A DNA stretch of 64,000 nucleotides, taken from assembly GCA_029747015.1 (NCBI GenBank), contig JAKOGI010000110.1, forward strand, positions 694,233 to 758,232, in the 5' to 3' direction. Numbering within the stretch: the stretch's first letter is position 1; each line of letters starts with the position of its first letter. Of the stretch, positions 12,153-22,800 are shown piece by piece. A program made the position numbers and the translations under genes. Origin of the DNA: Carnegiea gigantea. Taxonomy: Eukaryota; Streptophyta; Magnoliopsida; Caryophyllales; Cactaceae. Under the pieces are notes generated by a model, which had not been told where the DNA came from, made no database searches, and saw only the letters and a program-made list of their open reading frames with translations.

Positions 12153-12737
12153 TGTTGGGTTTTATGGCCCAAAATCTCGAGTATCGGCACGGGGAGCCCA
12201 TGCTGCACAGACACGGGCGTGCCAAGACGAAGAGCCGAAGACGGAGCAGACAGCAAAGTGGCACAGGGGTGCCGTGCCACGGCCGTGCCCCTGCCAATTA
12301 TTTGCCGCCTTGTTTTGGCGGCTAGGGTTTGGCGTTGAGGGTGTTTTCTCTGCGGCGGTTAGGGCTTTTCCAGGGGGGAACCCTATTTTTCAGGCCCTAT
12401 AAAAGGAGGGTCAGGCCTAGGTTCTAAAATACTCCATTACTCATAAACACATTGAGAAGTAAAAGTAGTTTGCGAGAGATTACAATAGAGAGAGATTGTA
12501 AGTCTACTCTTAGATCGAATCACTGAGGTGATTGTGATCGTGGTGTACTTTCCTGCTCATAGTGGATTGTTTTGGTGCTGTCGCCGTCCGTGGTTTTTCC
12601 CACATTGGGTTTTCCACGTTAAATTCCTGTGTTCTTGTTCTCTTCCTATTATTCTGTTATTTTGTTGATTGAATTTCTGATTTTCTATTGCATCCTATCG
12701 CTTCTGCTATACTGTTACTCTGATATTAATCCTAACA
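12153..12737 (+). repeat. 3' LTR of the copia element
   Basis: A 585-bp LTR with the same TG...CA ends as the left copy and a TATAAAA box at 12398-12404. It lacks the 9-base insertion present in the left LTR. The divergence between the two LTRs (around 4-5 percent by eye) indicates an old but not ancient insertion. Confidence 0.95.
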
Positions 12738-13428
12738 CTTCTCAATATTGTATTATTGCTTGCCATGATGATATAGCATGATTTAAACTCAATTTTTATC
12801 GTTTTGTTTCGTAACAATAACTACTGAGAATATATGCAATGTATGGGCTCTTGTAGGCTCGCGAAATCTTGTGAGCCTAATTGAGCCGAGCCTCGTGCCC
12901 AAGTTTTCAGTATTGGCAAGCTCACAAGGTAGAGCCGAGACAAAACAATTCACAAGCCAAGCCTTGAATTTTCCAAGTTCGGACTTGGTTCAGCTCATTT
13001 CCATCCTAATTTCAGCCCTGATTAACACTCATCATCATATCAATACTAACTAATAATAATTTATGATAAGTTGAAAGAATGGACCTTTCATCCTAAATTC
13101 TTCCTGAAGGGGGGGGGGGGGGGAACCAAACTACTAAATCAATTTGTTGTTTTTTTATGAAATTAATGGTCACAGGTCGATGATAATTAAATACTAAGAG
13201 AGGGAGGAGGTGGGTGCGGGGGAGTTGGGAGCCCAGTTGAGTAGACAATAGAATCTGCCTAGATCCTCGTAATAAATCATATGCAAACACAGACGGCGCA
13301 TTCATTTTTATAGTTCAAGTTCATCCATAGACCCACCCAGAATCCCCCTTTTCCTTTGGTTTTCTCTTCCATTCCCCATTCTCTCTTTTCGGATCCCCCC
13401 CAACTTCCCATACAGAGGGAGAGAGAGA
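12738..13428. other. Intergenic region and 5' leader of the GDSL hydrolase
   Basis: 12840-13015 contains repeated GAGCC/GGCTC words (GAGCCGAGCC, GGCTCGCG), probably the remnant of a GC-rich MITE. A run of 15 G lies at 13109-13123. From about 13330 the sequence becomes pyrimidine-rich and then GAGAGA-rich just before the ATG, typical of a plant 5' UTR. No gene seen. Confidence 0.5.
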
Positions 13429-16400
13429 ATGGTCGGACCACCTAGACCCCAGTTCGTTCTATTCGGATCCTCCATTATTCAGTTCAGCTTCAGCAACGAT
13501 GGTTGGGGCGCCATGCTTGCTGATATTTACGCTCGCAAGGTATTTCTTCCTCCTTTTGATCTTATTGTTGGTTTATTTTCATATTATATTAATGCAAAAT
13601 TTTACGGCTTTGATTGTCGAGTGTCGTTGAATTGGGGAGGGACTTGTGATCTTGTAAAGTGTAATTTTGTTTTTAAGTGAGACTGGTGCTTAATTTGTCC
13701 CTGTTTATGTTTCATTGTTAATGGAGTTCTGGGTTTGTTTTCTACCTAAAGCATTGAATTGGATATGTATATTTCAATTGCAAGCTCTACCAAGTTGCCT
13801 TTTTGTCCCCCTTGCTTCAAAATATATGTTCACAGAAGAGTTGTAGGAAGGAATGTGTGTTCTAATTTTTTTCAAATTTAGTGTAGGCTCAAAATTTTAT
13901 GTTTTTTTGTGAATTCATTGAGGGAAGGGTTTAAGAAAAGCTGTTTCTTTTCTGGTTCAGATGAAAGAAATGCGGCTGTATTTTGGTTATCAGATCGTAT
14001 ACTTTTCCACACACACCCAAAAAAAAAAGTCATTTTGCCTTCTCTAGTGAAAGTTAAAGAAATGGTCATGAAAATTAACATCATCTATGATACTTCTTGG
14101 TGGAGGCGGCGGTATAGAAGCCTAGGGATGTATGCATCCTTGCCCTCTGTTTCTGGAGTACCTTTAAATAAAACATCTGAAATGAAATGCAATCTAGGAA
14201 AACTAACTGTTTTGCAGAGAATTAATAGTGACAGTGGTAGACAGCAGCTGTAAGAATAACAAACGTGTAATCCATGCGAGATTTGAACATGGAAAGGCAT
14301 GATGAAAAGGCAACCCATTGATGATGCACATGGAAAAAGCAACTGGCCAATGGAAAAAGTGACTTTTTGCTAGGGATTGCAGGTGCCATTGGCAAAGTCC
14401 TGTAAATGGTAAATGGGTCATGTCAGCTAAGTCATGTATGATTACCCTTTTGGAAAACACACAAACGGTTTCAAGTTACTTTGGGTCTATTTTCAGCTCA
14501 TCCGATTAGGTCATCCAAGAAAATGCAATCAATACTGGTTACTTACTCTAGGTTGGTTACTTGTTTCTGTTTAAGTCAACTCAACTCAGGCTCAGGTGAA
14601 AATAGATTGCCGGACCTCTGTTCTAGCCTAGGTTGCTTGGGCCAAGTGATCAGCCATCAGGTGTGAACTTTGTTACAAGACCTTTGTCTAAATCCTTATA
14701 TTTGGAAAACCTTACTTCTTTACAGGAGTGAAGAACGTTAACAATAACTGGTTGTAGAAATAGGAAGATGATGGATAGCACATTCACCTTTCTTCTGTGG
14801 ACCATACATTCCCAAGGATTATTGCCTTTAGTAAGAGCCACATAAGGTTATCGACACAATTCTAAACAGGGCTGCCTAACGTTCTTTTGTATGTAAGTGA
14901 AATGCAATATTAAAGGCAGGAATTGGCAGAATGAGTCCATGCTCTCTTCTTTTTTCTTTAAAGCAAATTATTAGCAGCTTGATCAGTTTCTTCAACCCAT
15001 GCAGTGTCCTTTGTATCTTCTGTATGTGTGTCAGACCACAATGTTGGACCATTTGACTCAATATCTGTGGCAAATCTGTCATGGCTTGCTTGTGTTGAGA
15101 AACATTCGCTTGCTGAAGAGGGAGGGAAAAGTCCCTAATTTTTTGAGACTGATGGTCATAATGAGTAATCCAGTAATTGTTGTAGGATATATTTGTAGGA
15201 TACTGACAACCCTGACTGTAAGTGCTTTCTCTGGGTATTAATTGTTAGTATATGGTCTTTAAAGCAGTGTTCCTTATAAGATACCCTATCTTCTTTCCAC
15301 TTTCTAGCATTGGATATGCAGCTTCTTGAACTCAAGAACATTCTTGCTGTTCTACCTTCTAATATAAGGTTATCTTCTGATCTGCAGGCAGACATTTTTG
15401 TCCGAGGATATGCTTGTTGGAACTCTCGCCGTGCATTAGAGGTTCTTGATAAAGTATTTCCGAAGGTAAAATTCTATGCCTCATCTTTGCTTTGCTTTAG
15501 CTTGACACCATATAGTTGAAGCCACCTTCTTTCTCAATGATAAAGAGTCATCGATTTGAACTCTAAACTGAATGGATGATGCAGCCTGAAAGTCGTCATT
15601 ATGCTTGCAATGTAACTAATCAGCAGGGGGAACAGCCTTAAAACTATCTTAGATATAAAACATGGACATGCAGCTGTGCTTTCAATTATAAACTTGTGGG
15701 TGGGAAGGACTCTATCAAATAGAAAATTAGCATGAATGAGGAGTGTATGTATAGGTCAATTGATGTGAGCAAGTCTATGAGGAACCGGAACTAACATCTA
15801 TCACAAGAAGAGAGAGGATCACTTTTCAATTCTACATAGTTGTATGGATTAGATTGTACCAGTAAAGTAGTTCCCAATCAAGACTTGGGAGTTATAGGAT
15901 GAATGTATATTCTTGAGCAAATTCTCAGGAGCCCAATATAGCACAAATACAAGATGGGGTAGGAGTGTTTTTGCGACTGCCTAGGCAGTTTGTATTCATG
16001 CAATTGCCCTGGCAAAAGGAGCTAGTCAATTCTGGGAGAAGGGAGGATGAGGTCCACATATCAGAAGTTTTTGTGAATTATGTGTTCTGTCAATAAAGTG
16101 TTGTGGTCTCTTTCGAGTGGTAGGATCCAAGGTTGCCCTGAATGCAACCAAATAAGGCAATTTGTCGACATAAATTCTAATAATTTAAAATAAGTCTACT
16201 TTTTAGTAGAAACTGATGATCAGTTCCCTACGTCTCTTTAAATGCAGTACATTCACTAATTGCTTATCTTTTGTGCATCTAGCAAGTTAGAAAAGATTCA
16301 ACCTGGCTGTTATAATGAATATCATCTTCTTGATGGGCTCTTCATTTCTTCCACAAAATTGCTGTTCAATGAATCCGTTGTTCTTGCTATGCCTTTTTTG

Positions 16401-19114
16401 CCCTTCTTTTCTTCTATTTCTGTCCGGTTTCTTTTCTGTGTGATTTTTTCTTTTCTTTTGGGTGGGTTTTGGGGGGGGGGGTACTTAGGCATCCTCGTGT
16501 GCAATTACTTTCCACGAAGATTATCCTCTCCTATTTGGAATGTGAATTGGAATCCATTTGCATTTTGTAGGATGCTGTATTTATCTAGTTTCTGCAATAC
16601 CTTTGAAATATAGTTGCTGGACTGTTACTTGGTTTCATCTGATTCCAAACAGTAGACGATGGTGATGGAAAACATTTGTGAAAAGTGGCTGCTGTGGATG
16701 AAATGGATGCCTTTTAGGAGCCCCTTTTCTTGAGAGTTAAGAATTCAGAGAATCTGCCTTACATTATTTGGAAAGTATAACACTGGGGAGGTTGTATTCA
16801 TGTACTATCCATATCAAAAAACTATGCTACAAGGATCTTCCTTGTGTATATTGCAGTGACTCTTATGTACTCTCTCCATTTTGATCTTCACTCTGTTCTA
16901 ATATTCTCTTGATTACAGAATGCTCCTACTCAGCCTGCCTTGGCAATTGTGTACCTTGGGGGTAATGATTCAATGGGCCCTCACCCATCAGGCCTTGGGC
17001 CTCATGTGCCTCTTCCAGAATATGTTGACAACATGAGAAAGGTTGCCACACATCTGAAGGTGCTGTTTTATTGGCCACTTTAAAACTTTAACTGATTATA
17101 CTATGTTGCAGATGAAAGCATTTTGTTTGTTATTTCAATTTTCAGCCCCTCCCCACCTCCACGGAGAAAGTGTGACTCTTGGGATATGGATGTGGATCAG
17201 TTTAACATGATTTGAATCTGTCCAAATGATTGGGCTTCTTCGAAGATTCATGGGTGAGGTAGTGGAGGAATGGCTGCTTAGTTGAATCAAATAGCCATAG
17301 CTTTATCGCTGTCACTGTACCTCAAATCTTTTTAGGCATTTGGAGGAACATTAATAATTTGGGGGACAGTATCAAATCCCAATAATATCGAGCAACTTAT
17401 ATTGAATCCTCATTTTCTGGTCATGTATACTTGTATGATTCATTCTGGTTCTACGTTCTCTAATTGCAACTAAACTGCAGATCATTTTGAGTATTGACTT
17501 CAATTTGGTCATTTGTGCCTGAAGTTCGTTTGAAAACTAACCCAAACTGTCAAAAACTAGGGTCTTTCAGATTCAACACGGATCATATTCCTTAGCACTC
17601 CCCCAGTGAATGAAGCCCGTATTCGTGAAAACCAAAGGTATATATGCCCTTTGGTGTGTTTTCCTTCTGTTAAATTTATTGATTTACTGGTACACTGATT
17701 CTATGATAGATTTTGCTGTTGAACCAGTAAATTTCTCTCCGAGCTAGTTCGAACAAATGAACTCTGTCGAACATATTCCGAGGCTTTGATAGAGCTCTGC
17801 AGGGAAATGGATATTAAAGTTATTGATCTATGGACTGCAATCCAAAAGAGGGAGGATTGGATGACAGCTTGTTTTACGTAAGTTCTGCTTGATCTTCCCT
17901 GCCTTTTGCTATTAACTTTATGTGCAACTGTCATCTCCAAAATGGTTCTGACATCAAGTCCTATGGAAAGGATACTATAGCAAAGTTTCTTGTTATAAAC
18001 TAACCTTGGTCCTGTGGCTAACAAGTCATTCGCTTCAAACTGCTGTTAGATTAATTTCAGTGGGGTTAGTTTTGGTTTGGGTCAATATTAGGTTGCCTTA
18101 TCTCAGGTCTCATGTTGGATCTTATTTGCACCATTTAGGTTTGGTGGTCTGCCAGGATTATTTTTTCGAGGTCTAACCACCAGAAGAAAAATCAATAGAT
18201 TGATTAGGTGGAGTTAGGTTGGGTCAATTTTATACCACTGTATTTGACACATTTCATTGCCAAGGGTTTTATTTTGTCAAAGGAAAAAAAAAAATTCTAA
18301 AAAAAATTTCATGGGTCCTGTGGAATCGGTTTCTTTTATGACTAAAGTGTCTGCATTTGAATCTCCCCAGACCTATTAAAAGTGGGTTCCGGACTAGGTT
18401 TTGTCGTTATTGTAGGTTGGGCTAATTTTAGGTTAGGTCAATTCAAGCTCATGTCAAAGTCAAGTCCAACATGTTTTGGGTCACCGTGGGTTCTGGTTCT
18501 AAAGTTGGTGGAGACTTGGGTCAGGTAATCAGGTGGTGGGTCAGCTTTCCTAGTCTTAGGTATATTGCGAACATTATGCAATAAAAAGCAATTCGGTCGG
18601 ATAAAATGCATACTGGGCCCCAGGGATGCCCAATTCGGGCCCAAAGCTTTTACCCCGCGGCCTGAGGGAACAATAGGGGAACCCCTGAAGTCTGATACTG
18701 GAAGATAATTCATGATATCCAGAGTGCCACTGTCATAGTGAATTAACTACTTGCTATTTAGGTATACATTATTGCTACAATTAGGCAGTGCTAAATCTTT
18801 TCGGTGCACGTATTTTGGGCCATTAGGAGTAAATCTTAAGCTTTTTAATTGGGAGAAATGCTTTTAATTGTTGCCTTAACGTTCTTAATCTTGGTAATAG
18901 AGATGGGATCCACTTGTCTGGTGAGGGAAGCAAGATAGTAGCGGAAGAGATACTGAAAGTGCTCAAGGAAGCAGATTGGGAGCCAAGTTTGCATTGGAAG
19001 TCTATGCCAACTGAATTCTCAGAGGATTCGCCATACGATCTCGTGTCTTACAATGGGGAATCGACGTTGAATGCAGCTGAATGGACTTATCACCGCGAAA
19101 TACAGTGGGACTAG
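13429..19114 (+). CDS. SGNH/GDSL esterase-lipase, CPRD49-like (six exons, 256 aa)
   Basis: Exons 13429-13539, 15388-15465, 16919-17059, 17561-17637, 17728-17877 and 18901-19114 join in frame to 256 residues with GT-AG introns. The start MVGPPRPQFVLFGSSI carries the block I nucleophile (GSSI, Ser15 replacing the Ser of GDS). Block III is LGGNDSM (Gly78, Asn79). The catalytic dyad of block V is DGIHLS (Asp187, His190). The end PTEFSEDSPYDLVSYNG is typical of plant CPRD49-type hydrolases, a small soluble isoamyl-acetate-esterase-like branch without signal peptide. The likely role is ester hydrolysis on an unknown substrate. Length and all catalytic blocks are normal, so the gene appears functional. 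The fifth intron (17878-18900) contains GGGTC-rich, MITE-like sequence at about 18370-18690. The gene converges on MER3, whose stop lies 717 bp downstream. Confidence 0.95.
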
Positions 19115-19831
19115 GTAGCTCTTTTTTTACTGCTTCAGATTTAAAATACATTGGCCTGCTTTGGCTGGGATGTTGATGTCGACTAGGTGAACAACATAGT
19201 AGTTGCTTCCTTCTGAGTTGCCTGTGACGATCAATCTATTGTTTGGATATTGTGCAGTGGATAAGAAATAATTTGTTTTAACTAGAGCTAATTTTTCACT
19301 CTTGATGTCTTGGGTGCATTGTGTTCTTGATCTTTTGCACCTTGTCCTCATGCGTTTTTGGTTTGGCTGATTAATCAAGATTTACCTCCAATCAATTCCC
19401 CCCTCCCCCCCCCAAAAAAAAGAAAAAAGGGCATGGGGATGTGCTTCTGCCAGTTTTTGAAGCTATTTTCGGCAAATTGGTTTGTATTCAAGCACTCAGC
19501 CTTGTATACATTGGTCTTTTTAAAGCACTTGATCAAGAACTCTAAATACCAACTTCATGCACGTAACACAATACAGTGAACCATAATCGTCAAAAGCACC
19601 TATAACACAGGTGAAAGCTCCATCATCATACAATATACCAGAGCACGATGTTCTGTTCAATATATGTTCATTATGTGCAGTTGGACCCCAGAGAAAGCAT
19701 GGTTTGTCTGGATGTATATTAAAAACCATACTGGGTAAGCAGGCTATTGATCATGAAGAGAAAAATACATCTCCTGATTGATGTTCAATCCATGCAAACT
19801 GCTGCAAATTCTCACCCTAGGCAGATCGGAA
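19115..19831. other. Shared 3' region of convergent GDSL hydrolase and MER3 genes
   Basis: No gene. It holds the 3' UTRs of two genes transcribed towards each other. A C9 then A8 tract lies at 19405-19421. The two transcripts may overlap here, but this cannot be decided from sequence. Confidence 0.45.
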
Positions 19832-22800
19832 TCATAGAAATGAGAACACGCTCTTGAAGCCAAGAAACGATTCAACTTCCCTGGTTTTGACCTCAGTTTG
19901 CAAGAAACAGCTCTCTATATTTGCTCCTATCAGACGATTCAATGTGTTCCTGTTTTCAGCAGCCATGGAATCTCCTGGAGGTTCAAGCTGGGTCTCTGCC
20001 CTGGGTGGTAAAAGGTTAAAGGTTGGTTGAATGGTTGAAGGCCTTGTGGGGCTGTCGAAGAATTCAAATGGAAGATCCAATGTTCTTCTGGGTGACAGAT
20101 GCTTCTTGTCTTTCAAAGTTTCCATGGGTAAGGACTCATTATCCTCAATTGCACTTGAATTGGAATCTAAAACGATGGAGGAGCTAACAGAAGGCTCACT
20201 TGAGGAGAATGTGTTTGTCTCCAGGGAAGACCAACCCTCCATGCCTCCTGACTTATTTAACACGGGGATATTCTTCAACCTTTTCCTAACTTCATCAAAA
20301 ATCGTTTCAATTTTTCTACATTCCTTTCTTCTTTCTTCAACTTGAGGATGAAAAGTGCCTGAAAAGATACAAATTGAAGGTCAGGGCTGTACGCGAAAGA
20401 AGTGTTAGCAGGGAATCATAGTATCATACCTGTGGATTCTGGACTGTCATTGTTCACTAAGTTGATGTGCTGATCCCTGAATGCAATGCTGCCATCGGCA
20501 GTATCTTCATTGATGAGGCCATGATGCTCTGTAGCTGACGTTCGGCCAGGTGTCCTTTTTTTATGGTTACTATTTTTTATGATCACCTTGGGAGTTTCAA
20601 TCATGCCAGGAGACTTGTGCTGCTTTTCATGGAGGAGTTTGCCTGGCAGTTTTGAGGTTTCTGGTGTAGGAAAGTGAATGGAACCCACTGTTGTCAATAC
20701 AGGGAAATTTTTGGCCTTTTTACGAATGTGATCAAAAATAGTACTTCCAGACATGATCTTGCAATCATCCTCATCAGCACTATCTCCGAGAGATCCTTCA
20801 CGGATACATTTCAAGAAAACGATCTCAGCATCTCAGAGTAAAGCTGAAGATGTGCCCCTAATAATGGGTGTTAGTTGTACCTTCTTCTGTATCCTCGTCT
20901 ATCAGTTTGAAAGAGGGCCTTTCAATATGCAGATTATTTATCATGTCAGAGTGCAATCCACCTCCAAATTAAAACTGTAAAAGGAGAGGAACTTTAAAAC
21001 TGTAAAAGGAGAGGAACTCTTTTCCTTTTTTGTGGGGGGAGGGGGAAGCGTGATATTCTTTGGAGGTCGGGGGTGAGGAAGGCGCAGAATCAGCACCGAA
21101 GTTTAAATAAAAGAAAAAGGAAACTAAGAAAGTCTACTTACATGGTGCTATCGATATACTTGTTGGATTTACGACAAATTGGTTGCTTATCAGGAAGGGT
21201 TGTATTCCCTGTGGCTGTCGTGTTTTTGGCAGGGGAAACTTCTGCGGGATGGAGTAGGGAGGAAAGTCTCTTGCTTCCAAGTCTTGGCTCTTCATTCAGT
21301 TCAACTTTCTGGTGAAGATCAACACCGACTGCATGGAATAGTAATACCAGAATATAATAGTTAACCCGTATGTCGTAGGGCTTCTTTTTTTCTTTTTTTC
21401 CTTCTCTTTATTTTGTAGGCGGGCCCGGGTGGGAGACGCAGGAGTTTCCAGGACCAAGATGTAGAATTCTTACTAAATTCTTCAAAAATCAGATTGGCCT
21501 TTATAGTTAGCTTTCCCTGTTGATAATTAGACAATAGCACCTTCGTGTGATATGGACTGTAAATCAAAGGAAATTTCACGAACTTCAGATTTCAGATACA
21601 ATAGAAGTAGCAGAACCCTGGGCTACAATTCGTATGTCTCTTGGAGATTTGGTATCACAGTTAAAAAAAGTGAGGGGAAAAAAAAGAATTCGGGAACAAT
21701 ACCTGAGAAAATCATCTACCCTGCCACAACAATTTTGACATTATTAGGGATATTCAAGATAAAAGTAGCAACTGTATATGCAATTATGCAAGTAAATGAG
21801 AAAATTGGCATATCGTAAAGAACTCCAACGAGTAACTCAAGCATATAAGCGGATTCTACACATGCGAAGTAGTTAATCACCACAACGATTATCTAGAAAT
21901 TGGTGCAGGAAACTGGTATCAGAAGGCAACTGAAGTCCTTGGAAGAAGATAAAAGGCAGGGTAAATCGTTTAATGTCCACCGTGGAGAGAACAGGGAAAT
22001 CAGTATCACCTTATCTTTTCATGATAGATAATTGCATTTTCTTCTTCTAGGCCTACAATCTGCAAAAGTTTATTGCATTCAGCAAGTTGAATGTTGAAGG
22101 TCCATTCTGTTGTGAGAAAAGGAATTCTGTCCCTGGAAATTTACCATATCAGCATAATGCCGTTTGGGGGTTTGAGCCTGTGTCAGCCTCGTTAAAGTTA
22201 TTGCCAGCTTCGGGGTGCCCTGGCCATCAGCTTTCTCAATCTGCATCTCTACCTTTGGAGGCAACGAAAGCAAAGACTCCTTAATATGGTTTCCAAAAGG
22301 GAACTTTCGACCTGCGACAATTTCTATTCTCCTTGGATCAGCTTCAGCAAGGCTCTGAAACGAAGTTATTCCCATAGAGTGTAGTGCCTGAACAATGAAG
22401 CATTTGAGAGTTTTACTTGGCATGGGAATTCCCATCTGCATCTCAAACTGCATTCGGGATTTTTTTTTTTTTTTTTTTACCTTCGCTGTCACCATTCCAA
22501 TACCAGGTAATTGCTTCAACAAGTAGGGACTATCATCCCACAGCTTATGGTGCAACGATTTTCCAAGAATAATTGAGTTCAATGCTCCTTTGTAGTTTTT
22601 TCTGAAGATGAAGTACTCTTTCATGCACTTAGCAACTCTACAACCGTTTGAACATATAGAGTTGGCATCCTATGCGCACAGTCAATTAGACCATGTTATA
22701 CGCTGATACTTCAAATGTAAATATCACAGACACTTAACAATAAGGCGATGTAACCAGACCTGTGTTAGGGATAGGTCATGGGCCAAAGGATCCCCAGTCA

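Larger units (their letters stand above)
7409..12737 (+). mobile_element. Ty1/copia LTR retrotransposon, full length but defective
   Basis: A complete insertion of 5329 bp: LTRs at 7409-8001 and 12153-12737, both starting TGTTGGG and ending CCTAACA. It is flanked by a perfect 5-bp target duplication CTTCT (7404-7408 and 12738-12742). Just inside the left LTR is an initiator-tRNA-Met primer binding site. A purine-rich stretch, AAGGTGAAGA, precedes the right LTR. The gag-pol order is protease, integrase, reverse transcriptase, RNase H, which defines copia. The motif style suggests the Tork group, but that is recall only. The reading frame carries several stops and frameshifts, so the copy cannot be autonomous. 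It sits between the kinase and the GDSL hydrolase genes. Confidence 0.97.
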
